From positions 20,579 through 84,578 of the forward strand of contig CACJQT010000003.1 in assembly GCA_902595635.1 (NCBI GenBank): 64,000 nucleotides of DNA. The letters are read 5' to 3'. Positions 19,305-29,104 of the stretch are shown here, in pieces. This stretch comes from an uncultured Pelagibacteraceae bacterium (lineage in GTDB: Bacteria > Pseudomonadota > Alphaproteobacteria > Pelagibacterales > Pelagibacteraceae). The notes below the pieces were generated by a model. That model had not been told where the DNA came from. It did no database searches and saw nothing but the letters and a program-made list of their open reading frames with translations. The translations under genes were made by a program, and so were the position numbers. Within the stretch, counting starts at the first letter, position 1. Each line of letters opens with the position of its first letter.

Positions 19305-20924
19305 ATGTCCAGAGAAGTGATGGAATACGATGTTGTTATCGTAGGTGGCGGACCATCAGGAATTTCAACTGCAATTAAATTAAAGCAGTTAAATCCAGAT
19401 ATTAATGTCTGCCTTTTAGAAAAAGCATCTGAGATAGGTGCACATATTTTGTCAGGTAACGTGTTTGAAACACGTGCTTTAGATGAATTGATACCTAATT
19501 GGAAAGAATTAAATGCTCCAATTAAAACAAAAGTTACAAAAGAAAAATTTTTATTTTTAGGAAAACAAAAATCAGTAAGTTGGCCAACTTGGTTACTTCC
19601 TAAGGTTCAACAAAATCATAACAATTATATTATAAGTCTTGCAAATCTTTGTAGATGGTTAGCAGAGCAGGCTGAGGGATTAGGAGTTGAAATATTCCCA
19701 GGATTTCCAGCAAGTGAAGTTTTATATAATGACGATGGATCAGTTAAAGGTATTGCAACCCAAGATATGGGTATCGACAAAGAGGGAAATAAAAAAGATA
19801 CTTATGAACCAGGAATGGAATTGCATGCAAAAGTTACAGTATTTGCAGAAGGATGCAGAGGTCACTTAGGAAAAGAATTAATAAAGAAGTTTGAATTGGA
19901 TAAAGGTAAAAATCCTCAACAATATGGAATTGGTTTTAAAGAAATTTGGGAGATAGATGAAAAAAATCATACAGAAGGTTTAGTAATGCATACTGCTGGA
20001 TGGCCTTTAGACAATAACACCTATGGTGGAAGTTTTATGTATCATGCAGAAAATAAACAAGTTTTTCTAGGTTACGTAATTGGATTAGATTACCAAAATC
20101 CTCATCTCTCACCTTTCGATGAATTCCAAAGATTTAAAACTCATCCAGATATAAAAAAAATAATTGAAGGTGGAAAAAGAATTTCTTATGGCGCTAGAGC
20201 TTTAATTGAGGGTGGTATACAGAGTTTACCTCAGATGTTTATGCCAGGTGCTTTGTTAGTTGGGTGTGATGCAGGAACATTAAATATGCCTAAAATAAAA
20301 GGGTCACATACTGCAATGAAGAGTGGAATGATCGCTGCTGAAACAATTTATGAGCATCTTACAAAAAATTTAAATTTATCTACATATGAACAAAAATTTA
20401 AAGAAAGTTGGGTTTATAAAGAATTACATGAGGCAAGAAATGTAAAACCAAGTTTCTCCTGGGGATTAATTTTGGGTATATTATTTACTGGAATTGACCA
20501 GATTTTATTTAGAGGAAAGCTTCCTTTCACATTAAAGCATAAGCATGCTGATCATGAAGCTTTAAAACCAGCAGATAAAATGCCAAAAATTGAATATCCT
20601 AAACCTGATAACGTTATTACTTTTGACAAAACTAGTTCGGTTTATTTAACGGGCACAATTCATGATGATAATCAACCAGTCCACTTAAAGCTTAAAGATC
20701 CAGATTTACCTATAAAATATACTTTAGAAAAATTTGATGAGCCTGCACAAAGATATTGTCCAGCAGGAGTTTATGAAGTTCAAGAAGTAAATTCTGCTCA
20801 AAAATTTGTAATAAATGCACAAAATTGCATACATTGTAAAACTTGTGATATTAAAGAGCCATCTCAAAATATTACTTGGGTCACTCCAGAAGGTGGGGGT
20901 GGACCTAAATATGGAAATATGTAG
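19305..20924 (+). CDS. Electron transfer flavoprotein-ubiquinone oxidoreductase
   Basis: VVIVGGGPSGISTAIKLKQ; C-terminal 4Fe-4S NAQNCIHCKTCDIKEPSQNITWVTPEGGGGPKY. Confidence 0.92.
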   Translation: MSREVMEYDVVIVGGGPSGISTAIKLKQLNPDINVCLLEKASEIGAHILSGNVFETRALDELIPNWKELNAPIKTKVTKEKFLFLGKQKSVSWPTWLLPKVQQNHNNYIISLANLCRWLAEQAEGLGVEIFPGFPASEVLYNDDGSVKGIATQDMGIDKEGNKKDTYEPGMELHAKVTVFAEGCRGHLGKELIKKFELDKGKNPQQYGIGFKEIWEIDEKNHTEGLVMHTAGWPLDNNTYGGSFMYHAENKQVFLGYVIGLDYQNPHLSPFDEFQRFKTHPDIKKIIEGGKRISYGARALIEGGIQSLPQMFMPGALLVGCDAGTLNMPKIKGSHTAMKSGMIAAETIYEHLTKNLNLSTYEQKFKESWVYKELHEARNVKPSFSWGLILGILFTGIDQILFRGKLPFTLKHKHADHEALKPADKMPKIEYPKPDNVITFDKTSSVYLTGTIHDDNQPVHLKLKDPDLPIKYTLEKFDEPAQRYCPAGVYEVQEVNSAQKFVINAQNCIHCKTCDIKEPSQNITWVTPEGGGGPKYGNM

Positions 20925-21308
20925 TTAGGATAAATCGATTGCGAACTTTTTTAAAGTTTCAATTGGAATAAGTTTTAAAGTATTTTTATGAGTTTTCTTT
21001 AAATAAATAGGACATCCTTTTCCAGCTTCTAAAGCTCTAGCATACCATCCTGCACATACACACCAACTATCACCATCTTTCAACCCTGGAAAACCAAACT
21101 CAGGATGAGGTGTAATTAGATCATTCCCTGCTTCTTTGCACCATTCTAAAAATTCAGTATTTACTTTTGCACATACAGTGTGAATACCATGGTCATTTTC
21201 ATCTGTATTACAACATCCATCTCTATACCAACCTGTTAATGGTTCATTAGAACAAAGTTCTAAATTTTCATCCAAAACATTTTTTTGAAATTTATCCTTC
21301 ATATACAT
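20925..21308 (-). CDS. DUF2237 family protein
   Basis: LTGWYRDGCCNTDENDHGIHTVCAKVN, FPGLKDGDSWCVCAGWYARA. Confidence 0.8.
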   Translation of the reverse strand: MYMKDKFQKNVLDENLELCSNEPLTGWYRDGCCNTDENDHGIHTVCAKVNTEFLEWCKEAGNDLITPHPEFGFPGLKDGDSWCVCAGWYARALEAGKGCPIYLKKTHKNTLKLIPIETLKKFAIDLS

Positions 21309-21930
21309 TATAAATACTATTATCTATCTTAGCATTAAATGATATCGATCTTCTTTCCTCATTTGAATTTTTAAATGGATAAACTGTGTGCATTAAATAG
21401 TTCGGGAAAAAATAAAAATCTCCTACTTTAGGTACAATTTCAAATTTTGATTTAGAAGTAAATTGTAAAGATCCATGCACTAATTCTAAATTTCCTCCAG
21501 CATAATTATGATTTTCTTTTTTTTGTTTCCAGTCCCCCAAAGTCTCAGGAACTTTTAAAAAACCAGCTCCAGATATATGTCCTCCATGCCAATGTATTGG
21601 ATTATATTCATTTTCGAATTGTCTAACAATCCAACTTTCTAAAATTTTAAATTGAGTTATTTTTTTTTCAGTTTCTAATTCAATCCATTTAGATGCACAA
21701 ACCTCTAAAAATTTATTCCAACCACTAGATTTTACAAATTCACTATCTAATTTAAACTCCTGTGTCACATCACCAACTAAACTATTTCCATAATCTAAAT
21801 CTGAGGATTTTTTTTTATTTGCAATTACATCATCTACATAATCATTTAATACTTTTAACAAAGCAGTCGGTATTGATACTTTAAAAATTGATGGGCCAAA
21901 TGGTTTAATTCTTGAACCTTTTATTTCCAT
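21292..21930 (-). CDS. 2OG-Fe(II) oxygenase-like protein (TIGR02466-like)
   Basis: NPIHWHGGHISGAGFLKVP, FPNYLMHTVYPF, ERRSISFN. Confidence 0.7.
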   Translation of the reverse strand: MEIKGSRIKPFGPSIFKVSIPTALLKVLNDYVDDVIANKKKSSDLDYGNSLVGDVTQEFKLDSEFVKSSGWNKFLEVCASKWIELETEKKITQFKILESWIVRQFENEYNPIHWHGGHISGAGFLKVPETLGDWKQKKENHNYAGGNLELVHGSLQFTSKSKFEIVPKVGDFYFFPNYLMHTVYPFKNSNEERRSISFNAKIDNSIYNVYEG

Positions 21931-21931
21931 A

Positions 21932-22420
21932 TTAAACCTTTGTTGGATTTGGTTGCCCTTTATAAACTACTTCTGGATCAAATTTTTTTTCTTCTTCTTC
22001 AAATTTCATTTCAATTTGTCTGGCATTATCAATCTTACCTAAAGGGATAGATCTGTAAAAGCAAGATCTGTAGCCTACATGGCAACTTGCACCTTTGCCA
22101 ATATCTACAGTCATCCAAACAGCATCTTGATCATCATCAATTCGAATTTCTTTTACTTTTTGAACAAAGCCACTTGTTTTTCCTTTATGCCAAATTGATT
22201 GTCTTGATCTGCTCCAGTAATGAGCTTCTTTGGTTTCAATAGTTAACTTGAAGGCTTCGACATTCATATACCCATGCATTAATATTTCTTTTGTTTTTGA
22301 GCATGTTGTAATGACTGGAATCAATCCATCATTATCGAATCTAGGAGATAAAAGCTTGCCTTCTTCTATTTCTGCTACATTTTCTCTTTTTTTAAACATA
22401 TATGTGGAATTATCTAACAT
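21932..22420 (-). CDS. hisI: Phosphoribosyl-AMP cyclohydrolase
   Basis: GLIPVITTCSKTKEILMHGYMN, EAHYWSRSRQSIWHKG, DIGKGASCHVGYRSCFYR. Confidence 0.9.
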   Translation of the reverse strand: MLDNSTYMFKKRENVAEIEEGKLLSPRFDNDGLIPVITTCSKTKEILMHGYMNVEAFKLTIETKEAHYWSRSRQSIWHKGKTSGFVQKVKEIRIDDDQDAVWMTVDIGKGASCHVGYRSCFYRSIPLGKIDNARQIEMKFEEEEKKFDPEVVYKGQPNPTKV

Positions 22421-22477
22421 AATAATAAATATATTAAATATTTTAAAATTAAGGTTTTATATATATAAAAGCACGTC

Positions 22478-23080
22478 ATGAAATTAGTAAAAAACGAAAA
22501 CGAAAAAAAAATTAATGAAGTAACTGATAAAGAAGCTGAAGAAGCTTTTGTCAAAATTCTTAAATGGCTAGGTGAAGATCCTAGTAGAGAAGGTTTATTG
22601 GAAACTCCAAAAAGAGTTACAAAAGCATTTAAAGAATATTTCAAAGGCTACAAAGAAGATCCCAAAGCAGTTTTAGATAAAACATTTGGTGATGTTGAAG
22701 GCTATAGCGATATGGTTGTTCAAAAAAATATTTCAGTCCAAAGTCATTGCGAACATCACATGGCACCAATTATAGGAATTGCTCATGTAGCATATATTCC
22801 AAATCAAAGAGTTGTAGGATTAAGTAAAATAGCAAGAGTGGTAGAAGTATTTTCTAAAAGATTGCAAACACAAGAAAGATTAACTGTTCAGATTGCTAAT
22901 ACTTTAATGGAGTCGTTAGATGCAAAAGGTGTTGCGGTAACAATAGATTCAACTCATCAGTGTATGACTATGAGAGGTATAAAAAAAGAACAAGCAACTA
23001 CAGTTACAAATTTTTATCTTGGACAGTTTAAAGACGATTTAAGTTATCAAAATAGATATTTGCGATTTATTGCAAAATAA
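22478..23080 (+). CDS. folE: GTP cyclohydrolase I
   Basis: DPSREGLLETPKRV, HCEHHMAPIIGIAHVAYIP, LQTQERLTVQIA, STHQCMTMRG. Confidence 0.93.
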   Translation: MKLVKNENEKKINEVTDKEAEEAFVKILKWLGEDPSREGLLETPKRVTKAFKEYFKGYKEDPKAVLDKTFGDVEGYSDMVVQKNISVQSHCEHHMAPIIGIAHVAYIPNQRVVGLSKIARVVEVFSKRLQTQERLTVQIANTLMESLDAKGVAVTIDSTHQCMTMRGIKKEQATTVTNFYLGQFKDDLSYQNRYLRFIAK

Positions 23081-23095
23081 TATTTACTGATAAAC

Positions 23096-24097
23096 ATGGC
23101 GGACTCATTTAAAGCAGTTGTAATAAACAATCAGAACGAAAATTTTACAAGAGAAGTTAAAGAATTAAGTTTAGATCATTTTAAAGATGGTGAAGTACTA
23201 GTTAAGATAGATTATTCCGATCTTAATTGGAAAGATGCAATGATATTAAAAGATGGTGGTAAATTAGTTAAAGAGTATCCAAGAATACCAGGTATTGATT
23301 TTTCAGGGACAGTTGCACAAGGCGATGGTGAAGAATTTAAAGAAGGGGACAGAGTTATATTAACAGGTTGTAGAGCAGGTGAACTCTTTGATGGTGGATA
23401 TTCTCAATACGCAAAAGTTAAAAAGGATCATATTACAAAAACACCTGAGGGAATGACAAACAAACAAGCTATGATTTTAGGAACTGCTGGTCTTACAGCT
23501 TTATTATGCGCTTTTGCAGTTAAAGCAAGAGAGGAACTATTGATGCAGTCAAAAGTTAATGATGTATTAGTAACTGGTTCCACAGGAGGTGTTGGAATGG
23601 TGGCAGTAATGGTTCTTGCTAAAATGGGTATTAACGTTACAGCGATAACTGGTAAACCAGATAAAGCAGATTATCTAAAAGAACTTGGTGCTAAAAACGT
23701 TATAGATCGTAAAGAATTTGAAGGTGAAGCAAGATTAATTGATAAAGGAACATGGGATGGTGTTGTAGATACCGTGGGTGGTAACATTTTATCTAATGCA
23801 ATAGCTCAAACTAAACCAAAAGGAATTGTTGCCATATGCGGAAATGCTAGTGGCAATAAATTAAATACATCAGTAATTCCATTTATATTAAGAGCAGTCA
23901 AATTATGGGGTGTAGACTCAGTTAATATAAGTAAAAAAAGAAAAGAGTTTGTATGGGGAGAATTTCCCACTTTGCTAGATTTTAATATTTTAGAAAAATC
24001 AGTAAATACTGTTGGGTTAGACGAATTATTGAATATCTATCCTGATATATTAAAAGGAAATTTAAAAAATAAAATAGTAGTGGATGTAAATAAATAA
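23096..24097 (+). CDS. MDR oxidoreductase, YhdH/AcuI acrylyl-CoA reductase family
   Basis: YSDLNWKDAMIL, PRIPGIDFSGTV, LGTAGLTALLC, VTGSTGGVGMVAV. Confidence 0.82.
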   Translation: MADSFKAVVINNQNENFTREVKELSLDHFKDGEVLVKIDYSDLNWKDAMILKDGGKLVKEYPRIPGIDFSGTVAQGDGEEFKEGDRVILTGCRAGELFDGGYSQYAKVKKDHITKTPEGMTNKQAMILGTAGLTALLCAFAVKAREELLMQSKVNDVLVTGSTGGVGMVAVMVLAKMGINVTAITGKPDKADYLKELGAKNVIDRKEFEGEARLIDKGTWDGVVDTVGGNILSNAIAQTKPKGIVAICGNASGNKLNTSVIPFILRAVKLWGVDSVNISKKRKEFVWGEFPTLLDFNILEKSVNTVGLDELLNIYPDILKGNLKNKIVVDVNK

Positions 24098-24987
24098 TGG
24101 ATTGGGACAAATTAAAAATATTTCATGCAGTTGCTGAGGCAGGTAGTTTTACAAGTGCGACTGTCATTCTAAACCTTAGCCAATCTGCAATTAGTAGACA
24201 AATTCAATCTTTAGAAGAAGATTTAAAAGTTAAATTATTTGAACGTCATGCAAGAGGCTTAACACTAACTGAAAATGGTGAATATGTATTTAAAACAGCA
24301 CATGAAGTTATCTCTAAATTAAAAGAGGTAGAAACAACTTTAGGAGATAAAAAACACAAACCTTCCGGAAAACTGTCAGTAACAACAGTAGTTAGTTTTG
24401 GAACAACTTGGCTGACACCAAGAATACAAGAATTTATGCAATTAAATCCAGAAATTGAAGTTGAACTCATATTTGATGATAGAGAGCTAGATTTAAGCAC
24501 AAGACAAGCGGATATTGGAATATTTATGAGAAGACCAAAACAACTTAATTATATCCAAAAAAAGCTGATTGATATCAACTATCATATATATGGATCACCA
24601 AAATACCTAGAAAAACATGGATATCCTAAGACAATTAATGATTTAAATAAGCACAACTTTATTTCATTTGGTAGAGGAGCTCCATCTCCAGTTTATAATC
24701 CAGATTGGGCATTAAAACTTGGAATGAAAGATAATAAAAAAAGAAAAACTGTGATGAGAGTTAATAGTGTTTATGGTTTACTATTAGCCGTTCAAAGCGG
24801 TGTAGGATTGGCCGCAATTCCAGATTACTTAACTGTCAAACAACCAAACATAGTAAAAGTTTTACCTAGCGTTCAAGGTCCAACCACAGAGGCACACTTT
24901 GTATACCCTCAATCACTTAAAAATGTTGCTAGAGTTCAAGCTTTTAGGAACTTCCTATACAGTAAAATTTCTGAGTGGGAATTTTAA
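24097..24987 (+). CDS. LysR-family transcriptional regulator
   Basis: MDWDKLKIFHAVAEAGSFTSATVILNLSQSAISRQIQSLEEDLKVKLFERHARGLTLT HTH. Confidence 0.9.
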   Translation: MDWDKLKIFHAVAEAGSFTSATVILNLSQSAISRQIQSLEEDLKVKLFERHARGLTLTENGEYVFKTAHEVISKLKEVETTLGDKKHKPSGKLSVTTVVSFGTTWLTPRIQEFMQLNPEIEVELIFDDRELDLSTRQADIGIFMRRPKQLNYIQKKLIDINYHIYGSPKYLEKHGYPKTINDLNKHNFISFGRGAPSPVYNPDWALKLGMKDNKKRKTVMRVNSVYGLLLAVQSGVGLAAIPDYLTVKQPNIVKVLPSVQGPTTEAHFVYPQSLKNVARVQAFRNFLYSKISEWEF

Positions 24988-25020
24988 ATAAATCATCAAA
25001 AAAATAGTACTAATTGCGAT

Positions 25021-25079
25021 TGATTATCAATTGCGACAATATTGCAATTGATAATCATTTTCATTGAGAATAGTTATCA
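25021..25079. promoter_or_regulatory. Putative Fur-type iron box region upstream of iron SBP gene
   Basis: 14-bp perfect inverted repeat TGATTATCAATTGC (25021-25034)/GCAATTGATAATCA (25044-25057), then TGAGAAT-A-GTTATCA (25065-25079), 12/14 to 7-1-7 Fur consensus TGATAAT-N-ATTATCA. Confidence 0.65.
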
Positions 25080-25132
25080 TCCGCATTGCAGGACAAATTA
25101 CGTTTAATATAAATTTAAATTTAAGGAGTAGA

Positions 25133-26155
25133 ATGAGAAAATTAACAATAATTTCATTGTTTTTTGCTTTAATTTCAAGTTTTACGATAGCAGCTGAGGT
25201 CAATATTTTTAGTGCAAGACACTATGATTCTGACATTCAATTATATGAAAAGTTCACAGCAGCAACAGGAATTAAAGTAAACGTAGTATCGGGTAAAGAT
25301 AAAGCCCTGCAGAAAAGAATTACTGAAGAGGGAGCAGACTGTGTTGGAGATTTATACATCACAGCTGATGCTGGAAGATTAGGTGCATTTGCAGCTAAAG
25401 GTATGATGCAAAATGCAGGTTGGTCAAAAGCAATTAAGGACGCAGTTCCTGCACAATTTAGATCTGCTAAATGGACTGGAATAGCTAAAAGAGCAAGAAT
25501 AATTTATTATTCACCTGAAAGAGTAAATGCAAACGAACTTAATGGCATGACTTACGAAGGTCTAGCTGATCCAAAATGGAAAGGTAGATTAGTAATAAGA
25601 AAATCTAACAACATTTATAACCAATCTCTAGTTGCTTCACTAGTTAAAAATAATGGTAAAGCAAAAACTGCAGAATGGTCTAAAGCTGTTGTAGCAAATA
25701 TGGCCAGAACTCCTAAAGGTAACGACCGTGCTCAAATCATGGCCGTTGCGGCTGGAGAAGCTGATATTGCTGTTGCAAACACTTATTATCATGCGTTGAT
25801 GTTATCTGGAAAAAAAGGTGCCGAACAACAAGAAGCGGCAAAAAAAGTAATGCCTTTTTTCCCTAATCAACAAGACAGAGGAACACATATTAATATTAGT
25901 GGAGCTGGTATGCTTAAACACGCACCAAACAAAGCTAATGCAGTAAAATTAGTTGAGTTTTTATTATCAGAAGAGGCTCAAAATCATATTGTAAATAATA
26001 CTTTTGAGTATCCAATGATCGGTGGTGTAACACCTAATGATTTAGTTCCAGGCAAAGAGATGAACTTTGTAATGGATACTAAAACAAGTGTTAAGTCATA
26101 CGGTGCAAAACAAGCAGATGCATTGGAAGTAATGTTGGCTGCCGGATGGAAGTAA
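25133..26155 (+). CDS. Fe(III) ABC transporter substrate-binding protein (FutA/FbpA-like)
   Basis: Signal peptide then AEVNIFSARHYDSDIQLYEKFTAATGIKVNVV; AAGGAG RBS; start at 25133. Confidence 0.87.
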   Translation: MRKLTIISLFFALISSFTIAAEVNIFSARHYDSDIQLYEKFTAATGIKVNVVSGKDKALQKRITEEGADCVGDLYITADAGRLGAFAAKGMMQNAGWSKAIKDAVPAQFRSAKWTGIAKRARIIYYSPERVNANELNGMTYEGLADPKWKGRLVIRKSNNIYNQSLVASLVKNNGKAKTAEWSKAVVANMARTPKGNDRAQIMAVAAGEADIAVANTYYHALMLSGKKGAEQQEAAKKVMPFFPNQQDRGTHINISGAGMLKHAPNKANAVKLVEFLLSEEAQNHIVNNTFEYPMIGGVTPNDLVPGKEMNFVMDTKTSVKSYGAKQADALEVMLAAGWK

Positions 26156-26329
26156 ATGATAGCTGTTAAAAAAAAATTTACTACGGAAGTTGATTATAAT
26201 AAATCTTCCAAAGCCTGTCCTGCATGTGCTTCGGAGGGTGAAAAAATCAATAAACGTGTAAATAATAGAAAATTATCTGAAATTAAAACTAAGGAGGTTC
26301 CGCATATCCTAAAAGTATTTAATTTTTGA
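26156..26329 (+). CDS. Small CPAC-motif protein, 57 aa
   Basis: Not in ORF track; MIAVKKKFTTEVDYNKSSKACPACASEGEKINKRVNNRKLSEIKTKEVPHILKVFNF*. Confidence 0.45.
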   Translation: MIAVKKKFTTEVDYNKSSKACPACASEGEKINKRVNNRKLSEIKTKEVPHILKVFNF

Positions 26330-26342
26330 TTTTCTAAAGTTT

Positions 26343-26380
26343 GTGCCTATGGTTTGGTCTCCTAAGCCATAGGCACTTTT
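26343..26380 (+). terminator. Stem-loop with short U-run (terminator/attenuator) between SBP and permease genes
   Basis: GTGCCTATGG...CCATAGGCAC 10-bp perfect stem (26343-26352/26367-26376) followed by TTTT. Confidence 0.75.
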
Positions 26381-26412
26381 GATTTTCATGATTATAAGGC
26401 GGATTATAATAT

Positions 26413-28023
26413 ATGAAATTTAATTCCTGGTACCTTTCTTCATTTTTAGTTTCATTTGTTGTTGCAATTCCAATTTTAACTGTATTTGCAAGTTTCTTCC
26501 AAGAAACAACTAATTACTTTGATATTTTAAAAAATACATTTCTAATTGAATATATTTATAATTCATTAATATTACTTTTAGGAGTTTTAGTTTTTACATT
26601 ATTCCTAGGTGTTGGCTGTGCATATGTAGTTTCATTTTATGATTTTCTAGGCGTTAAATTTTTTAAATGGGCCTTAATATTATCTTTTGCAGTACCTGCT
26701 TATATTTATGCTTATTCATTAACTGCTTTCTTTGAAAACTTTGGAACACTATACTCAATATTGAAATCTTTATTTGGACCTGGTGAATATAATCAATCCA
26801 TCCCAAAATTTGATGGTATGCTTGGTGCTATTTTATCAGTTTCTTTTTCACTATTTGGATATGTTTACGTTCTAACTAGAGCATCTTTTCATTATCAGTC
26901 TCAAAATTTAATTGAATTAGGTCAAAACCTAGGTTTTTCAAAATATAAGTCTTTCTTTACAATCATTTTACCATCTGCAAGACCAGCGATAGTTGCGGGT
27001 TTGGCATTAGTTGCTATGGAAACATTATCAGATTTTGGAGCAGTATCATTTTTTGGAATAGCAACTCTTACTACTGGAATATATGACTCATGGATATCTT
27101 TTGATGATTTAGCTTTTGCAAATCAACTCTCATTTTTTTTACTATTATTTATTCTAGGACTTTTTTTTATTGAGAATATCTCAAGAAAAAAAGCTCAATA
27201 TCACTCTCCAGTTAAGGGAGGAATTAAAGAAAAGAAGAAAATTAAATTAAATTTTTCAAAAGGGTTTTTAGCATTCGGATTTTGTTTTTTAGTTTTTTTA
27301 GTCAGCTTTTTATTCCCTGTTTTACAAATGTTGTATTGGACAATAATTTTTCCAAAAAATTTATTTGATTTAAATACTTTTCAATTATTTATAAACACAA
27401 TTTACCTGGTTTTTTTATCAAGTGTTGTTCTAGTAATTTTTTCATTTATTTCAAATTATGGAAACAGAGTAACTAAAAGTAAATTCTTAAATTATCTTAC
27501 AACATTTTCTATTACTGGTTATGCAATCCCTGGTGTAATTTTAGCTGTAGCATTCATCACTTTTATTGCTTGGTTTGATAATACTTTTATAAAAGCTTTT
27601 GAATTTAATTCTATAAAGAGAGTATTTATAGGATCTATTTTTGGTTTAGTAATAGTTTATTTTATCAGATTTTATTCATTAGCTTATAACGGTTTGAAAA
27701 CTGGTTATGAAAGAATAAATAGGTCAATTGATGAAAGTTCTTATCTTCTTGGTTACTCGAAAATAAAAACTTTTTTAGGAATTCATGTTCCTTATTTAAA
27801 AAATTCTGTTTTTCTTATAGGGATATTGATTACTATAGAAGTAATAAAAGAATTACCTATAACTTTAATATTGAGACCATTTAACTTTGAAACATTCGCT
27901 ACAACAGCATATATTTTTGCATCTCAAGATCTCTTAGAGGCTGCAGCAGTTCCATCATTATTCTTGATATTAATTGCAAGTACATTTATTTTGATTACGT
28001 CTAAATTTATTTTGAAAGACTAA
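26413..28023 (+). CDS. Iron(III) ABC transporter permease (FutB/FbpB-like)
   Basis: Two permease halves, many TM segments; DFGAVSFFGIATLTTGIYDSW. Confidence 0.87.
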   Translation: MKFNSWYLSSFLVSFVVAIPILTVFASFFQETTNYFDILKNTFLIEYIYNSLILLLGVLVFTLFLGVGCAYVVSFYDFLGVKFFKWALILSFAVPAYIYAYSLTAFFENFGTLYSILKSLFGPGEYNQSIPKFDGMLGAILSVSFSLFGYVYVLTRASFHYQSQNLIELGQNLGFSKYKSFFTIILPSARPAIVAGLALVAMETLSDFGAVSFFGIATLTTGIYDSWISFDDLAFANQLSFFLLLFILGLFFIENISRKKAQYHSPVKGGIKEKKKIKLNFSKGFLAFGFCFLVFLVSFLFPVLQMLYWTIIFPKNLFDLNTFQLFINTIYLVFLSSVVLVIFSFISNYGNRVTKSKFLNYLTTFSITGYAIPGVILAVAFITFIAWFDNTFIKAFEFNSIKRVFIGSIFGLVIVYFIRFYSLAYNGLKTGYERINRSIDESSYLLGYSKIKTFLGIHVPYLKNSVFLIGILITIEVIKELPITLILRPFNFETFATTAYIFASQDLLEAAAVPSLFLILIASTFILITSKFILKD

Positions 28024-29078
28024 TGGCTAATAATTTTTTTGAAATTGAAAATGTATCTTTTGCTGCTGGTGGGAAAAATAAAGTTAATAATGTTTCTTTA
28101 AAAATTGAAAATGAAGGTGAAATTGTATGTTTACTTGGCCCCTCTGGCATAGGTAAAACTACAATATTAAGAACTATTGCAGGTTTAGAAAAAATTAATA
28201 AAGGTAAAATTAATCTAAAAGGCAGAACAATTTCTTCTGAAAATATTCATATCGAACCAGAAAATCGTAATATTGCTCTATCATTTCAAGAGAATAGCTT
28301 ATTTCCTCATTACAATATAGAAAAGAATATTAATCTTGGTTCAGATAGAGTGAAAGATGATAAAAAAATACAAACTAAAGAAGTAATTAATTTTTTAAAC
28401 TTAAACAAAATATTAAATAAATTTCCACATGAGATTAGTGCCGGTGAAGCCCAAAGAGCCTCTTTAGCAAGGTCATTGGTCTCTCAACCAGATTTACTAA
28501 TGCTTGATGAGCCTTTATCTAATGTAGATCAAAGTTTTAAGGAGGAAATTCAAGTTGAATTAAAGCAAATTTTAACAAATTCTAAAATAACAACAATAAT
28601 TGTAACACACGATTCTTATGAAGCTTTTTATCTAGGCAGTAAATGTGGAATAATATTAAATGGTGAATTAAAGCAATATGATGATCCATATAACGTTTAT
28701 CATTTACCAAATTCAGTAGAAGTAGTTAATTTTTTAAATAGAGGTACATTAATACCAGCAGAAGTTACCAGTCCGAAAAGTCTTGAAAATGAAGATTTAG
28801 GTACAATAACTGGGAATTTCGCTAGACCGTTTCCAATAGGTTCTAAAGTAAAACTATTAATACAACCAGAGGACTTACAGCATGATGATGCGAGTAATCT
28901 CAAACTTGAAGTAGTAGATAGAAAGTTTAGAGGATCAAATTTTATTTATACATTAAAAACATTAAGTAATAAATTAATACCAGTTTTTGTGCATTCTCAT
29001 CATATTCATCAACATGAAGTTGATGAAAAATTTGGTATAAAAAGACCCATCCATATCGATCATATTGTTTGCTTTTAA
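28023..29078 (+). CDS. Iron(III) ABC transporter ATP-binding protein (FutC/FbpC-like)
   Basis: LLGPSGIGKTTILRTIAGLE Walker A, ISAGEAQRASLARSL signature, LLMLDEPLSNVD. Confidence 0.88.
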   Translation: MANNFFEIENVSFAAGGKNKVNNVSLKIENEGEIVCLLGPSGIGKTTILRTIAGLEKINKGKINLKGRTISSENIHIEPENRNIALSFQENSLFPHYNIEKNINLGSDRVKDDKKIQTKEVINFLNLNKILNKFPHEISAGEAQRASLARSLVSQPDLLMLDEPLSNVDQSFKEEIQVELKQILTNSKITTIIVTHDSYEAFYLGSKCGIILNGELKQYDDPYNVYHLPNSVEVVNFLNRGTLIPAEVTSPKSLENEDLGTITGNFARPFPIGSKVKLLIQPEDLQHDDASNLKLEVVDRKFRGSNFIYTLKTLSNKLIPVFVHSHHIHQHEVDEKFGIKRPIHIDHIVCF

Positions 29079-29104
29079 ATTTAATTGTATACATTACATT
29101 AAGT

